Assembly: GCA_024234895.1 (NCBI GenBank)
Contig: JACKNJ010000002.1
Location: forward strand, 377,001-441,000
Direction of reading: 5' to 3'
From: Gammaproteobacteria bacterium
Lineage (GTDB): Bacteria > Pseudomonadota > Gammaproteobacteria > JACKNK01
Length of the DNA: 64,000 nucleotides
Shown piece by piece: positions 34,056 to 42,735 of the stretch. The first letter of the stretch is position 1. Each line of letters opens with the position of its first letter. The position numbers were made by a program, and so were the translations under genes. The notes below the pieces were generated by a model that saw nothing but the letters and a program-made list of their open reading frames with translations, had not been told where the DNA came from and ran no database searches.

Positions 34056-36485
34056 TCAGACGTCGATATTGGCCGCGAGCAGGGCGTTGCTCTCGATAAA
34101 CGCGCGACGCGGTTCGACTTCATCACCCATCAGGGTGCTGAACAGCTCGTCGGATGCGATCGCGTCCTCGATCCTTACCTGCAACATGCGACGGGTGTTC
34201 GGGTCCATGGTCGTCTCCCAGAGCTGGTCGGGATTCATCTCGCCGAGCCCCTTGTAGCGCTGGACGTGCAGACCGCGCTTGCCCTCGCTGAGCAGCCACG
34301 CCATTGCGGCCCCGAAGTTCGTGATCGGTTGGGCTTTATCGCCTTTAAGCGCCGTGCTTGATTTATCAAGCAGGCCATGCAGATTGCGGGCGACGGAACG
34401 GATCACTTCGTAATCGCCGGAGTTGAAGAAGCCCGGGCCGAAGACGTGCTGATGCTCGACGCCGTGATAACGACGTGTGAGGACGGCCGAATGCTTGCCG
34501 CTCTCGGTCTGGTCAATCCGATAGCGGTATCTGTGCGCAGGTTCGAGGTCTTCGTTGACGACCGCGAGTAACCCGGCGATCCATTCACGGTATGCATCCG
34601 CGTTGGCGAGCATGGCGTCGTCAACGGGCGCGAGCTCCAGCATCGGCACGGTCAAGGATGCATCGTGGATTCGCGAGTGGCGGTCGAGCTTGGCGACGGC
34701 GCGTTGATAGTCGCGGGCCAGTTTCTCCAGACCCTCGCCGGTGATTGCCGGCGTGTCTGCCGTCGGCACCAGCGCGGCCTTGTCCAGGGCGTACTGCAAG
34801 ATCACGTCGGTCAGTTCGACGTCGTCTTTGACGTACTGTTCGCGTTTGCCTGCCTTCAGCTTGTAAAGCGGCGGCTGCGCGATATACACATGACCACGCT
34901 CGATCAGCTCCGGCATCTGCCGGTAGAAGAACGTCAGCAGCAGGGTTCGGATGTGCGAGCCGTCGACGTCGGCGTCGGTCATGATGATGATGCGGTGATA
35001 GCGGAGCTTGTTCGGATCGAACTCCTCGCGACCGATGCCGCAACCCAATGCGGTGATCAGGGTCCCGACTTCGGCGGACGACAACATCTTGTCGAAGCGG
35101 GCCTTCTCGACGTTCAGGATCTTGCCCTTCAGCGGCAGGATCGCCTGGGAGCGGCGGTCCCTGCCCTGTTTGGCGGAACCACCTGCGGAGTCGCCCTCGA
35201 CCAGGTACAGCTCGGATTTGGCCGGGTCCTTTTCCTGGCAATCGGCAAGTTTGCCAGGCAGGCCTGCGACGTCGAGCACCCCTTTTCGGCGCGTCATCTC
35301 GCGGGCTTTGCGCGCGGCTTCGCGCGCGCGTGCCGCCTCAATGATCTTGTTGACGATGATTTTCGCTTCCTGCGGATGCTCGAGCAGGAAGGTGTTGAGC
35401 TGGTCGGCCATCGTCGATTCGACAGCGGCCTTCACCTCGGACGAGACCAGTTTGTCTTTCGTCTGGGATGAGAATTTCGGGTCGGGAACCTTCACCGAGA
35501 GGACTGCCGTGAGGCCTTCCCGCGCGTCGTCACCCGCGGTGGCGATCTTTGCCTTTTTCGCCAGTCCTTCCCGCTCGATGTATTGATTGAGCGTGCGGGT
35601 CAAAGCCGCGCGGAAACCGGCGAGGTGGGTGCCGCCATCCCTCTGCGGGATGTTGTTGGTGTAGCAGAAAATGCTTTCCTGATAGCTATCGTTCCACTGC
35701 ATCGCGACTTCAACGCCGATGTCTTCGTCGTGCGCGCTCCGTGTGCTGGTATTGAAGTGGAAGACGGTCGGGTGGATCGCGGTCTTGCTGTGATTGAGGT
35801 GATTGACGAACGCGCCGATACCGCCCTCGAATTCGAAGACGTCTTTTCGGTCGCTACGTTCGTCACGCAGCTCTATTCGCACACCGGAGTTCAGGAACGA
35901 CAGCTCGCGCAGGCGTTTGGCGAGTATCTCGTAGTGAAAATCGATGTTCGTGAAGATCGAAGGGCTCGGGTGAAAACGGACCTGCGTACCGGTGGTGTTG
36001 CTGTCGCCGATGATCGCAAGCGGCGCTTCCGGGTCGCCTAGGTGATAAACCTGCTGGTGAACCTTTCCGCCTCGATGAATCGTCAGCGTGAGTCGGTCTG
36101 ACAAGGCGTTCACCACGGATACGCCGACGCCGTGCAGTCCGCCAGACACCTTGTACGAGGAGTCGTCGAATTTGCCGCCGGCATGGAGCACGGTCATGAT
36201 CACTTCGGCGGCGGACTTGCCTTCGCCTTCGTGCATGTCGACCGGAATTCCGCGTCCGTTGTCGGTGACGGTTACGGACTCATCACTGTGGATCGTCACG
36301 GTGATTGTCGTGCAGTGCCCCGCCAACGCTTCGTCTATCGAGTTGTCGACGACTTCGAACACCATGTGGTGCAAGCCGGTGCCATCGTCCGTATCGCCGA
36401 TGTACATGCCGGGGCGTTTGCGGACAGCTTCCAGTCCTTTCAGGACCTGAATGCTGGACGCGCCGTATTCTTTATTCTCGGACAT
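34056..36485 (-). CDS. gyrB: DNA gyrase subunit B
   Basis: ATPase subunit of gyrase, 809 residues from the ATG at 36485 (MSENKEYGASSIQVLKGLEAVRKRPGMYIG). It has the GHKL ATPase motifs VVDNSIDEALAG and GGLHGVGVSVVNALS, and the TOPRIM motif LVEGDSAGGSAKQGRDR with the downstream DADVDGSHIRTLLLTFF. An insertion in the TOPRIM/C-terminal part is typical of gram-negative GyrB. It is last in the dnaA-dnaN-recF-gyrB run. Confidence 0.99.
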   Translation of the reverse strand: MSENKEYGASSIQVLKGLEAVRKRPGMYIGDTDDGTGLHHMVFEVVDNSIDEALAGHCTTITVTIHSDESVTVTDNGRGIPVDMHEGEGKSAAEVIMTVLHAGGKFDDSSYKVSGGLHGVGVSVVNALSDRLTLTIHRGGKVHQQVYHLGDPEAPLAIIGDSNTTGTQVRFHPSPSIFTNIDFHYEILAKRLRELSFLNSGVRIELRDERSDRKDVFEFEGGIGAFVNHLNHSKTAIHPTVFHFNTSTRSAHDEDIGVEVAMQWNDSYQESIFCYTNNIPQRDGGTHLAGFRAALTRTLNQYIEREGLAKKAKIATAGDDAREGLTAVLSVKVPDPKFSSQTKDKLVSSEVKAAVESTMADQLNTFLLEHPQEAKIIVNKIIEAARAREAARKAREMTRRKGVLDVAGLPGKLADCQEKDPAKSELYLVEGDSAGGSAKQGRDRRSQAILPLKGKILNVEKARFDKMLSSAEVGTLITALGCGIGREEFDPNKLRYHRIIIMTDADVDGSHIRTLLLTFFYRQMPELIERGHVYIAQPPLYKLKAGKREQYVKDDVELTDVILQYALDKAALVPTADTPAITGEGLEKLARDYQRAVAKLDRHSRIHDASLTVPMLELAPVDDAMLANADAYREWIAGLLAVVNEDLEPAHRYRYRIDQTESGKHSAVLTRRYHGVEHQHVFGPGFFNSGDYEVIRSVARNLHGLLDKSSTALKGDKAQPITNFGAAMAWLLSEGKRGLHVQRYKGLGEMNPDQLWETTMDPNTRRMLQVRIEDAIASDELFSTLMGDEVEPRRAFIESNALLAANIDV

Positions 36486-36520
36486 GGTTGCTCTCGGTCG
36501 GGGTGTCGGCAATCGCGGGA

Positions 36521-37603
36521 TTATACCACCTGCCTGATCCGGCCCTGTTCCACATGGAACACCCGCGCCTGGTGCGCGGCGGCGTTGGGGAGCATTGCCG
36601 GGTCAATGGCGGTCATCAGTACCTGGCCGTTATAGGCCTGGATCAGGTTGAACAGGGCGGCACGTTTCACCGCATCGAGTTCCGCGGGGAGATCGTCGTA
36701 GAGCAGGACGGACCGTTTGCCGGTCTCGCGCTCGAGGGTCAGTGCCTGGGCTATCAACAGCGCGCTGACGACAAGCTTCTGCTGGCCGCGTGACAGGGTT
36801 TCCCGAACGTCCCGCTTGCCATGACGGACGATGATTTCGGCTCGGTGCGGGCCGTACTGGGTATAGCCCCTGCTCAGGTCGGCGCCTACAGAATCATCGA
36901 GGCAGGCAGCGAGTTCCGAATAGCCGCTCGCCAATCCCGACCGGTACTCCAGGCTCAATGCAATATCGGGCAGGAGGCGAGCGCATACCTCGCCGAATAT
37001 CGGCGCGACGTGACTCAGTACGGCCATCCGTGCATTGCTTATCTGGGTGCCGTGTTCACCAAGCGCGGAATGCCATAGGCGAATGTTGGGTTCGCGTTGT
37101 CGTAGGCGAATTGCGGCGTTGCGTTGGGCGAGTGCGTGTTCATAGGCGCGCCAGGCGACAAGGGCCGGATGTTCCATGTGAAACACGGCCCAGTCGAGAA
37201 AGCGCCGCCGGAGTTCCGGCCCGTCTTCGAGGAGACGATGCGACTCGGCACCGATAGCCATGACGGGAAGTTGGCGTGCCAGCTCGGAGACGCGGCGTGC
37301 GGGTTTGGCCGCCACGCGGATTTCCGTATCCCGGCCCAGTTTGCGCAATCCAAGCGCGACGCGCGTGCCGTTGTCGTGGACGACTGTCCCGAACACGGAC
37401 AGGCTGTCCGATCCGCGCTGGCGGACGCGGTCAAACCGGCTGGTGCGAAAGGAGCGTGCCCTGGATAGAAAAAACACCGCCTCGAGAAGGCTCGTCTTCC
37501 CGGCACCGTTATCCCCGTGGAAAAGGTTGATGCCGGGATCAAGCTCAATTTCGAACGGGGCAAGGTTGCGAAAACCTTCCCCCCCGAAGCGGGTCAGCCA
37601 CAT
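36521..37603 (-). CDS. recF: Recombination mediator RecF
   Basis: SMC-like ATPase that helps load RecA at single-stranded gaps, 360 residues. Walker A GDNGAGKTS lies at residues 30-38, the signature motif LSRGQQKLVVSALLIAQA near the C-terminus and Walker B SVLLYDDLPAELD after it. Follows dnaN with a 32-base gap. Two parS-like palindromes are embedded in its coding sequence. Confidence 0.97.
   Translation of the reverse strand: MWLTRFGGEGFRNLAPFEIELDPGINLFHGDNGAGKTSLLEAVFFLSRARSFRTSRFDRVRQRGSDSLSVFGTVVHDNGTRVALGLRKLGRDTEIRVAAKPARRVSELARQLPVMAIGAESHRLLEDGPELRRRFLDWAVFHMEHPALVAWRAYEHALAQRNAAIRLRQREPNIRLWHSALGEHGTQISNARMAVLSHVAPIFGEVCARLLPDIALSLEYRSGLASGYSELAACLDDSVGADLSRGYTQYGPHRAEIIVRHGKRDVRETLSRGQQKLVVSALLIAQALTLERETGKRSVLLYDDLPAELDAVKRAALFNLIQAYNGQVLMTAIDPAMLPNAAAHQARVFHVEQGRIRQVV
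36546..36561. promoter_or_regulatory. parS-like ParB-binding palindrome in recF 3' end
   Basis: TGTTCCACATGGAACA differs from the canonical parS (TGTTNCACGTGNAACA) only in the central step, CACATG in place of CACGTG. It lies about 11 kb from parAB. Confidence 0.6.
37170..37185. promoter_or_regulatory. parS-like palindrome within recF
   Basis: TGTTCCATGTGAAACA matches the parS consensus except for the central CATGTG, the same variation (on the other strand) as the site at 36546. The arms TGTT and AACA are perfect. Confidence 0.6.
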
Positions 37604-37635
37604 GACGGCTGACGGTCAGAAGGACTGGTGACGGA

Positions 37636-38736
37636 TCAAAGCCGCATCGGCATGACGACGTGCAAGCACTCGCTGCTGCCGGCAGCCTGAATCAGGCAGC
37701 TGCTGTTCTGATCCTTCAATGTGAGGGTAACGTCCTTGTGACTCAGCACAGCAAGGGCGTCGAGGATATAGGTCACGTTGAACCCGATCTCGATTTCGGC
37801 GCCTGCGTACTGGACTTCGATTTCCTCTTCCGCCTCTTCCTGTTCAGGGTTGTGCGCCTGAATGCGCAGCGTGTCCGGCAGGAGCGTCAACCGGATACCC
37901 CGATACTTCTCGTTGGACAGGATCGCGGTGCGGGAAAGCGCCTGACGCAGCCATTCCCGGTCAGCGGTCACGACGAGCTCACCGCCCTGGGGGATCACAC
38001 GGTCATAGTCCGGAAACCGTCCGTCGATGAGCTTCGAGGTGAAACGCAGGTCGGCGAGCGTGATCCGGATGTGGTTCTCGCCAATCTCGATATGCGCCGG
38101 GTTGTCCGTGGACTCCAGCAGGCGCAGGAGCTCGGTGATGCCCTTCCGCGGGACGATGACCTTGCTCAACTGCGATACCTGCGTGTCCGCTTCAATGACG
38201 CAGGTTGCCAAGCGGTGGCCGTCCGTCGCGACAGCACGAAGTTGATTGCCGTCGATCTCCAGCAGCAGACCGTTGAGGTAATAACGGACATCCTGGACCG
38301 CCATCGCGAACTGGGTGCGTTCCAGCAAGCTGCGAAGATCCTTTTCGGGCACGGAGAAACGAACCGTTGCGCCAATATCGTCGACGCGGGGGAATTCATC
38401 CGCGCTAAGTGTGGAAAGCGTGAAGCGGCTGCGGCCAGAGCGCAGCATGGCGCGGTTGTCGCCGACGCTGAGGTTGACGTTCGCGCCGTCCGGGAGGCTG
38501 CGGCAGATATCGGCCAGCTTGCGGGCGGGCAGGGTGATCTCTCCACCCTCGTCGATCTTCATCGTCGCGCGCGCAACCAGTTCGACCTCGAGGTCGGTCG
38601 CGGTGACTTCAAGTTGATCGCCACTGGCCTTGACCAGGAGATTGGACAGTACGGGCAGAGTTTGCCGACGCTCGACAACCCCGATCACCTGCATGATCGG
38701 TTTGACGATGATGTCCCGGTCGACCTGGATCTTCAT
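37636..38736 (-). CDS. dnaN: DNA polymerase III sliding clamp (beta)
   Basis: Ring-shaped processivity clamp, 366 residues in three repeated domains. Typical stretches are MKIQVDRDIIVKPIMQVIGVVERRQTLP..., the domain 2 region DVRYYLNGLLLEIDGNQLRAVATDGHRLA, and the C-terminal VVMPMRL that forms part of the partner-binding groove. It follows dnaA after 60 bases, with recF downstream. Probably co-transcribed with dnaA. Confidence 0.99.
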   Translation of the reverse strand: MKIQVDRDIIVKPIMQVIGVVERRQTLPVLSNLLVKASGDQLEVTATDLEVELVARATMKIDEGGEITLPARKLADICRSLPDGANVNLSVGDNRAMLRSGRSRFTLSTLSADEFPRVDDIGATVRFSVPEKDLRSLLERTQFAMAVQDVRYYLNGLLLEIDGNQLRAVATDGHRLATCVIEADTQVSQLSKVIVPRKGITELLRLLESTDNPAHIEIGENHIRITLADLRFTSKLIDGRFPDYDRVIPQGGELVVTADREWLRQALSRTAILSNEKYRGIRLTLLPDTLRIQAHNPEQEEAEEEIEVQYAGAEIEIGFNVTYILDALAVLSHKDVTLTLKDQNSSCLIQAAGSSECLHVVMPMRL

Positions 38737-38796
38737 GGTTTACCCCTTGGATAGCGTGTTCAAGCTGAATGTTATTGAAAGTGATCAAGCGGTTTG

Positions 38797-40185
38797 TCAC
38801 GAGGTGAGCAACCGTCGCAGTGTCTGCACGTCGTCTTCGATGCTTGTATCCGTCGTGCGCAGTTCGGCGATCTTGCGGCAGGCGTGGATCACTGTAGTGT
38901 GGTCCCGTCCGCCGAACGCCTGTCCGATTTCCGGGTAGCTGTGTCGCGTCAGCTCCTTGGCAAGCGCCATCGCGACTTGGCGAGGCCGTGCTATGGAGCG
39001 ACTGCGCCGGGAGGAGAGCAGTTCCACCAGACGGATCTTGTAATACGACGAGACGACCTTCTGAATATTGTCGATGGTGACCTGCTTCTGCTGGATTGCG
39101 AGCAGGTCCTTGAGCGCATCCTTGACGAAGGGAACGGTGATCTCGGCGCCCATGAAATGCGCGTTTGCCATCACCCTTCTCAATGCACCTTCAAGCTCAC
39201 GCACGTTGGAATGCACGGCGTTGGCGATGAAGAACGCGACATCCGTGGACAGGGCGATGCCGAACTGCTCGGCCTTGCTCTGCAGGATCGCGACGCGTGT
39301 TTCCGTGTCGGGCGGGTCGATGCTGGTGGTCAGCCCCCAGCTGAATCGGGATTTGAGGCGTTCGTCGACGCCCTCGACTTCTTTCGGATATTTGTCGCTG
39401 GTGAAAATGATCTGCTGCTGGTTTTCGAGCAGGGCATTGAACGTGTGGAAGAACTCTTCCTGGGTACGTTCCTTGTTCGCGAAGAACTGGATGTCATCGA
39501 TCAGTAGCGCGTTGAGCGTGCGATAGCGCGCCTTGAACTGATCCATGGCGTTGTGCTGTAGCGCCTTGACCATGTCGGCGACAAAACGCTCCGCGCGGAG
39601 GTACGCGATTTGCGCCTTGGGATTGTGTTCGCGAATCAGGTTGCCGATCGCATGCATCAGGTGGGTTTTGCCGAGCCCGGTGGAGCCATATATGCAGAGC
39701 GGGTTGTACGCACCGCCCGGGTTTTGTCCGACCTGCACGGCTGCGGCACGCGCCAGCTGGTTCGATTTGCCTTCGACGAAGGTGTCGATGGTGAATTCAG
39801 GATTCAGCGTGTCTTCCCAGTCCGTGGCCTGCTCGACGATCGCCGCGATAGCACTGCCTTCATAACCGGCGCGCGCGGTTGGGGCGAGCTCGTTGAGCAG
39901 CGCGGCATGGTCGACGGGTTTCGCGGGGGAGGGGGTGCGCTGGCGGCTGCCGATCGATAGCCGAACGCCGAAATCGGCCCGGCCGGTCAGTTGCGACAAC
40001 GCCGATTCGATCTGCGGAAGGTAGTGATCCTTAACCCAATCGAGCACGAACCGGTTGGGCGCGAGCAGTTGGATACCGTTGTCCGACACAGTGGCCTGCA
40101 GCGGACGAATCCAAGTGTTCAGGTGCTGATCGCTGAGCTGACCCTCGAGCTGGCGAATACACTGATTCCAGAGATTGGAGTCCAA
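38797..40185 (-). CDS. dnaA: Chromosomal replication initiator DnaA
   Basis: AAA+ initiator, 462 residues. Domain I begins WNQCIRQLEGQLSDQHLNTWIRPLQA. The AAA+ core has Walker A YGSTGLGKTHLMHAIGN and Walker B ALLIDDIQFFANK. The DNA-binding domain IV carries the signature GGRDHTTVIHACRKI. The start appears to be TTG at 40185 because no ATG or GTG precedes the conserved N-terminus closely. A rare start fits the usual low expression of dnaA. A -10-like element and a DnaA box lie upstream. Confidence 0.98.
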   Translation of the reverse strand: MDSNLWNQCIRQLEGQLSDQHLNTWIRPLQATVSDNGIQLLAPNRFVLDWVKDHYLPQIESALSQLTGRADFGVRLSIGSRQRTPSPAKPVDHAALLNELAPTARAGYEGSAIAAIVEQATDWEDTLNPEFTIDTFVEGKSNQLARAAAVQVGQNPGGAYNPLCIYGSTGLGKTHLMHAIGNLIREHNPKAQIAYLRAERFVADMVKALQHNAMDQFKARYRTLNALLIDDIQFFANKERTQEEFFHTFNALLENQQQIIFTSDKYPKEVEGVDERLKSRFSWGLTTSIDPPDTETRVAILQSKAEQFGIALSTDVAFFIANAVHSNVRELEGALRRVMANAHFMGAEITVPFVKDALKDLLAIQQKQVTIDNIQKVVSSYYKIRLVELLSSRRSRSIARPRQVAMALAKELTRHSYPEIGQAFGGRDHTTVIHACRKIAELRTTDTSIEDDVQTLRRLLTS

Positions 40186-40235
40186 GGATGGAGACCTGCG
40201 AAAAGCGGAAGTGGCCCGGAAGCGGAGCGACCGAG

Positions 40236-40264
40236 TCTATACCCGCTCCCCTTGGTTATCCACA
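40236..40264 (-). promoter_or_regulatory. Candidate dnaA promoter overlapped by a DnaA box
   Basis: On the minus strand a GGGTATAGA element (-10 at 40236-40241) lies 51 bases before the dnaA TTG. A perfect DnaA box TTATCCACA (plus strand 40256-40264) overlaps the expected -35 position, which would allow DnaA to repress its own gene. Only this box and one weak match (40323) lie in the 229-bp dnaA-rpmH gap. Confidence 0.5.
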
Positions 40265-40317
40265 GGGTTGGAACGAAGGATCAGGCCACTTTAACGACGC
40301 CAAACAAACAATTCGCT

Positions 40318-40346
40318 TTGACTTATCCCTGCGGAATCCATATATT
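40318..40346 (+). promoter_or_regulatory. Sigma-70 promoter of rpmH
   Basis: TTGACT (40318-40323), a 17-base spacer and TATATT (40341-40346) form a near-consensus promoter, with transcription expected near 40353 and a leader of about 60 bases to rpmH. Confidence 0.8.
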
Positions 40347-40414
40347 CCGCCGGCTCTGCGCCCGCCCGGGCATGGTCCGCTTAGACCTTCACGACAATAC
40401 GAGCCGAATACGTC

Positions 40415-40549
40415 ATGAAACGTACTTTCCAGCCGAGTAATCTGCGCCGCAAACGCACCCATGGGTTCCGCGCCCGCATGCAGACCAAGAACGGTCGTCG
40501 CGTGCTGAAAGCTCGCCGCGCCAAGGGCCGCGCGCGCCTTTGCCCGTAA
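40415..40549 (+). CDS. rpmH: 50S ribosomal protein L34
   Basis: Highly basic 44-residue ribosomal protein, MKRTFQPSNLRRKRTHGFRA at the start and KARRAKGRARLCP at the end. The family core (RTHGFRARMQTKNGRRVLKARRAKGR) is intact; the last residues CP are unusual, since most homologues end in LSA or LTV. It has its own strong promoter and is followed by rnpA, as in nearly all bacteria. Confidence 0.98.
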   Translation: MKRTFQPSNLRRKRTHGFRARMQTKNGRRVLKARRAKGRARLCP

Positions 40550-40599
40550 ATCGACGTTAACGTCTGGCCGCGGCATCACGCATGTGACCCGCGACCTTG

Positions 40600-41007
40600 A
40601 TGGAGAACACGCGCGCGCCAGTCAACGGCACTTTGCCGTACGACAACGCCCGGTACCCGAAATCGCATCGCCTGCGGACTGCTCCGGAATTCCGGTTGGT
40701 CTTCGATGGCGCCACGCGATCCGGTGATCGGGCGTTAACGTTGTTGGCACGCCCCAACTCTGTCGGCTTCGCCAGGCTAGGCATGGCCATTGCGCGCAAG
40801 AAAACGCGAACAGCGGTCGCGAGAAATCGTCTGAAACGGATGATTCGCGAAAGCTTTCGCGTCAATCAGCCTGAACTGCCCGCCATCGACATTGTCGTGC
40901 TGTTGCGCGACGGGGCAGTTGGTCGGTCGAACCGGGAGTTGTTAACGGAACTCGACCGGCATTGGCGGCGACTCTCCGATCGTATGGGCAAGCCCGTGCC
41001 GGCTTGA
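40600..41007 (+). CDS. rnpA: Ribonuclease P protein component
   Basis: Basic protein cofactor of RNase P, which matures tRNA 5' ends. 135 residues from the ATG at 40600. The signature is RLGMAIARKKTRTAVARNRLKRMIRESFR, and the N-terminal HRLRTAPEFRLVFDGA is typical. The first 15 residues before it are not conserved, so the true start could be slightly later. A yidD gene, often next, is missing: yidC starts 45 bases after the stop. Confidence 0.93.
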   Translation: MENTRAPVNGTLPYDNARYPKSHRLRTAPEFRLVFDGATRSGDRALTLLARPNSVGFARLGMAIARKKTRTAVARNRLKRMIRESFRVNQPELPAIDIVVLLRDGAVGRSNRELLTELDRHWRRLSDRMGKPVPA

Positions 41008-41052
41008 TGAGCCTGCACTGCTTGCATCGAACGTAAACAAAAGAGCGAATTC

Positions 41053-42720
41053 ATGGATAACCAACGGTTGATCCTGTCCCTGGGTCTGGCCTTCGTGGTT
41101 CTGCTGATCTGGCAGCAATGGCAGGCGGACTATGCGCCGAAGCCTGTTCCTGCGAGCTCCGTCGCGGAGGCCGGTCCCGCGACTGGCGCCGCCGCTACGG
41201 GAGCGAGCAACAAGGAAGATGTGCCTGGCGCGTCCGAGGCCGCAGCCGCACCGCCAGGGCAGTCCGCCTTGCCGACCGTCCGTGCCGTCGCCAGCAGCAA
41301 GCGCTTCCTGGTCGAGACCGATGTTTACAAGGCCGAGATCGACAGTACCGGTGGTGACCTCCGCCGCGTCGATCTGATTCAGTATCCGGTAGCGGTCGAT
41401 CAGCCCGACAACCCCTTCCGCATCCTGGATGACAGCCCGGCGCGCACCTACATCGCCCAGACTGGCCTGATCGCGGGCGAGGGCACAGCGCCGAATCACT
41501 ACGCCGAGTTCAGCGCGGAGTCTGACCGCTATGTGCTGGCGGCGGGTCAAGACATCCTGCGAGTCCCGCTTACCTGGGTGGATGGTGAGCGCGTCGTTAT
41601 CAAGACATACATCTTCCGCCGTGGCAGTTATCAGATCGATGTCGAATACACGATCAAGAACGCTGCCGGTTCCACATGGAACATTCGCCAGTACCGGCAG
41701 TTGCAGCGTTCCCGACCGCCGGCGGAGAGTGAGTCGAACCTGATCTACACGTACACCGGCGGCGCGATCTACAGCCCGGAGGAAAAGTACGAAAAGGTCG
41801 ATTTCGACGAAATGGATGATGCCAACCTGGCCCGCAACATCACCGGCGGCTGGGCAGCGATGCTGGAGCATTACTTCGTGTCGGCCTGGGTACCGCCGTC
41901 CGACAAGGCGCAGGGTTACTACAGCAAGGCGCTCGGCGATGGCCGCTACGTGCTCGGCATGATGTCCGGCCAGCAGGTGATCGCCGCCGGTGCGACCGAG
42001 GTGTTCACGGACCGTCTGTATATCGGCCCGAAGATCATGGACAACCTGGATGCCGTCGCAGAGGGTCTGCATCTGGCTGTCGACTACGGCTGGATCACCT
42101 TCATATCCGAACCCCTGTTCTGGTTGCTGGACCGGATTCAGGACATCTTCGGTAACTGGGGTGTCGCGATCATCATCCTGACCGTGCTGATCAAGTTGGC
42201 GTTCTACAAGCTGTCGGAAGCCAGCTACAAGTCCATGGCGAACATGCGCAAGCTGACGCCGCGTCTGCAGGCGCTGAAAGAAAAATACGGCGACGACAAG
42301 CAGAAGCTGAACGCCGCGATGATGGAGATGTACAAGAAGGAGAAGATCAATCCGCTTGGCGGATGTCTCCCGATGCTCGTGCAGATTCCGGTCTTCATCG
42401 CCCTGTACTGGGCGATTCTGGAATCCGTCGAGCTGCGCCAGGCGCCGTTCGCGTTGTGGATCAACGACCTGTCGCAGATGGACCCGTACTTCGTGCTGCC
42501 GATCATCATGGGCATCTCGATGCTCATTCAGCAGAAGCTGAACCCGGCGCCGATGGACCCGATCCAGGCCAAGATCATGATGGCGCTGCCGATCGTGTTC
42601 ACGGTGTTCTTCGCGTTCTTCCCCTCCGGTCTGGTGCTGTACTGGGTGGTCAACAACATCCTGTCGATCGCGCAGCAATGGGTCATCACCAAAAAGATCG
42701 AAGCCGGCGAGAAGGTCTGA
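41053..42720 (+). CDS. yidC: Membrane protein insertase YidC
   Basis: Inserts and folds inner-membrane proteins with or without SecYEG, 555 residues. An N-terminal anchor (LILSLGLAFVVLLIWQQW) is followed by an Ala/Pro-rich linker and the large periplasmic beta domain (residues about 80-340). The conserved C-terminal core includes FGNWGVAIIILTVLIKLAFYKLSEASYKSMANM and PVFIALYWAILESVELRQAPF. The gram-negative long form. It contains a parS-like palindrome at 41668. Confidence 0.98.
   Translation: MDNQRLILSLGLAFVVLLIWQQWQADYAPKPVPASSVAEAGPATGAAATGASNKEDVPGASEAAAAPPGQSALPTVRAVASSKRFLVETDVYKAEIDSTGGDLRRVDLIQYPVAVDQPDNPFRILDDSPARTYIAQTGLIAGEGTAPNHYAEFSAESDRYVLAAGQDILRVPLTWVDGERVVIKTYIFRRGSYQIDVEYTIKNAAGSTWNIRQYRQLQRSRPPAESESNLIYTYTGGAIYSPEEKYEKVDFDEMDDANLARNITGGWAAMLEHYFVSAWVPPSDKAQGYYSKALGDGRYVLGMMSGQQVIAAGATEVFTDRLYIGPKIMDNLDAVAEGLHLAVDYGWITFISEPLFWLLDRIQDIFGNWGVAIIILTVLIKLAFYKLSEASYKSMANMRKLTPRLQALKEKYGDDKQKLNAAMMEMYKKEKINPLGGCLPMLVQIPVFIALYWAILESVELRQAPFALWINDLSQMDPYFVLPIIMGISMLIQQKLNPAPMDPIQAKIMMALPIVFTVFFAFFPSGLVLYWVVNNILSIAQQWVITKKIEAGEKV
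41668..41683. promoter_or_regulatory. parS-like palindrome within yidC
   Basis: GGTTCCACATGGAACA: the same variant core (CACATG) as in recF, with one arm mismatch (G for T at the first base). Third member of a small group within 5.2 kb around dnaA. Confidence 0.5.
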
Positions 42721-42735
42721 CGCCGGCTGCATGAC

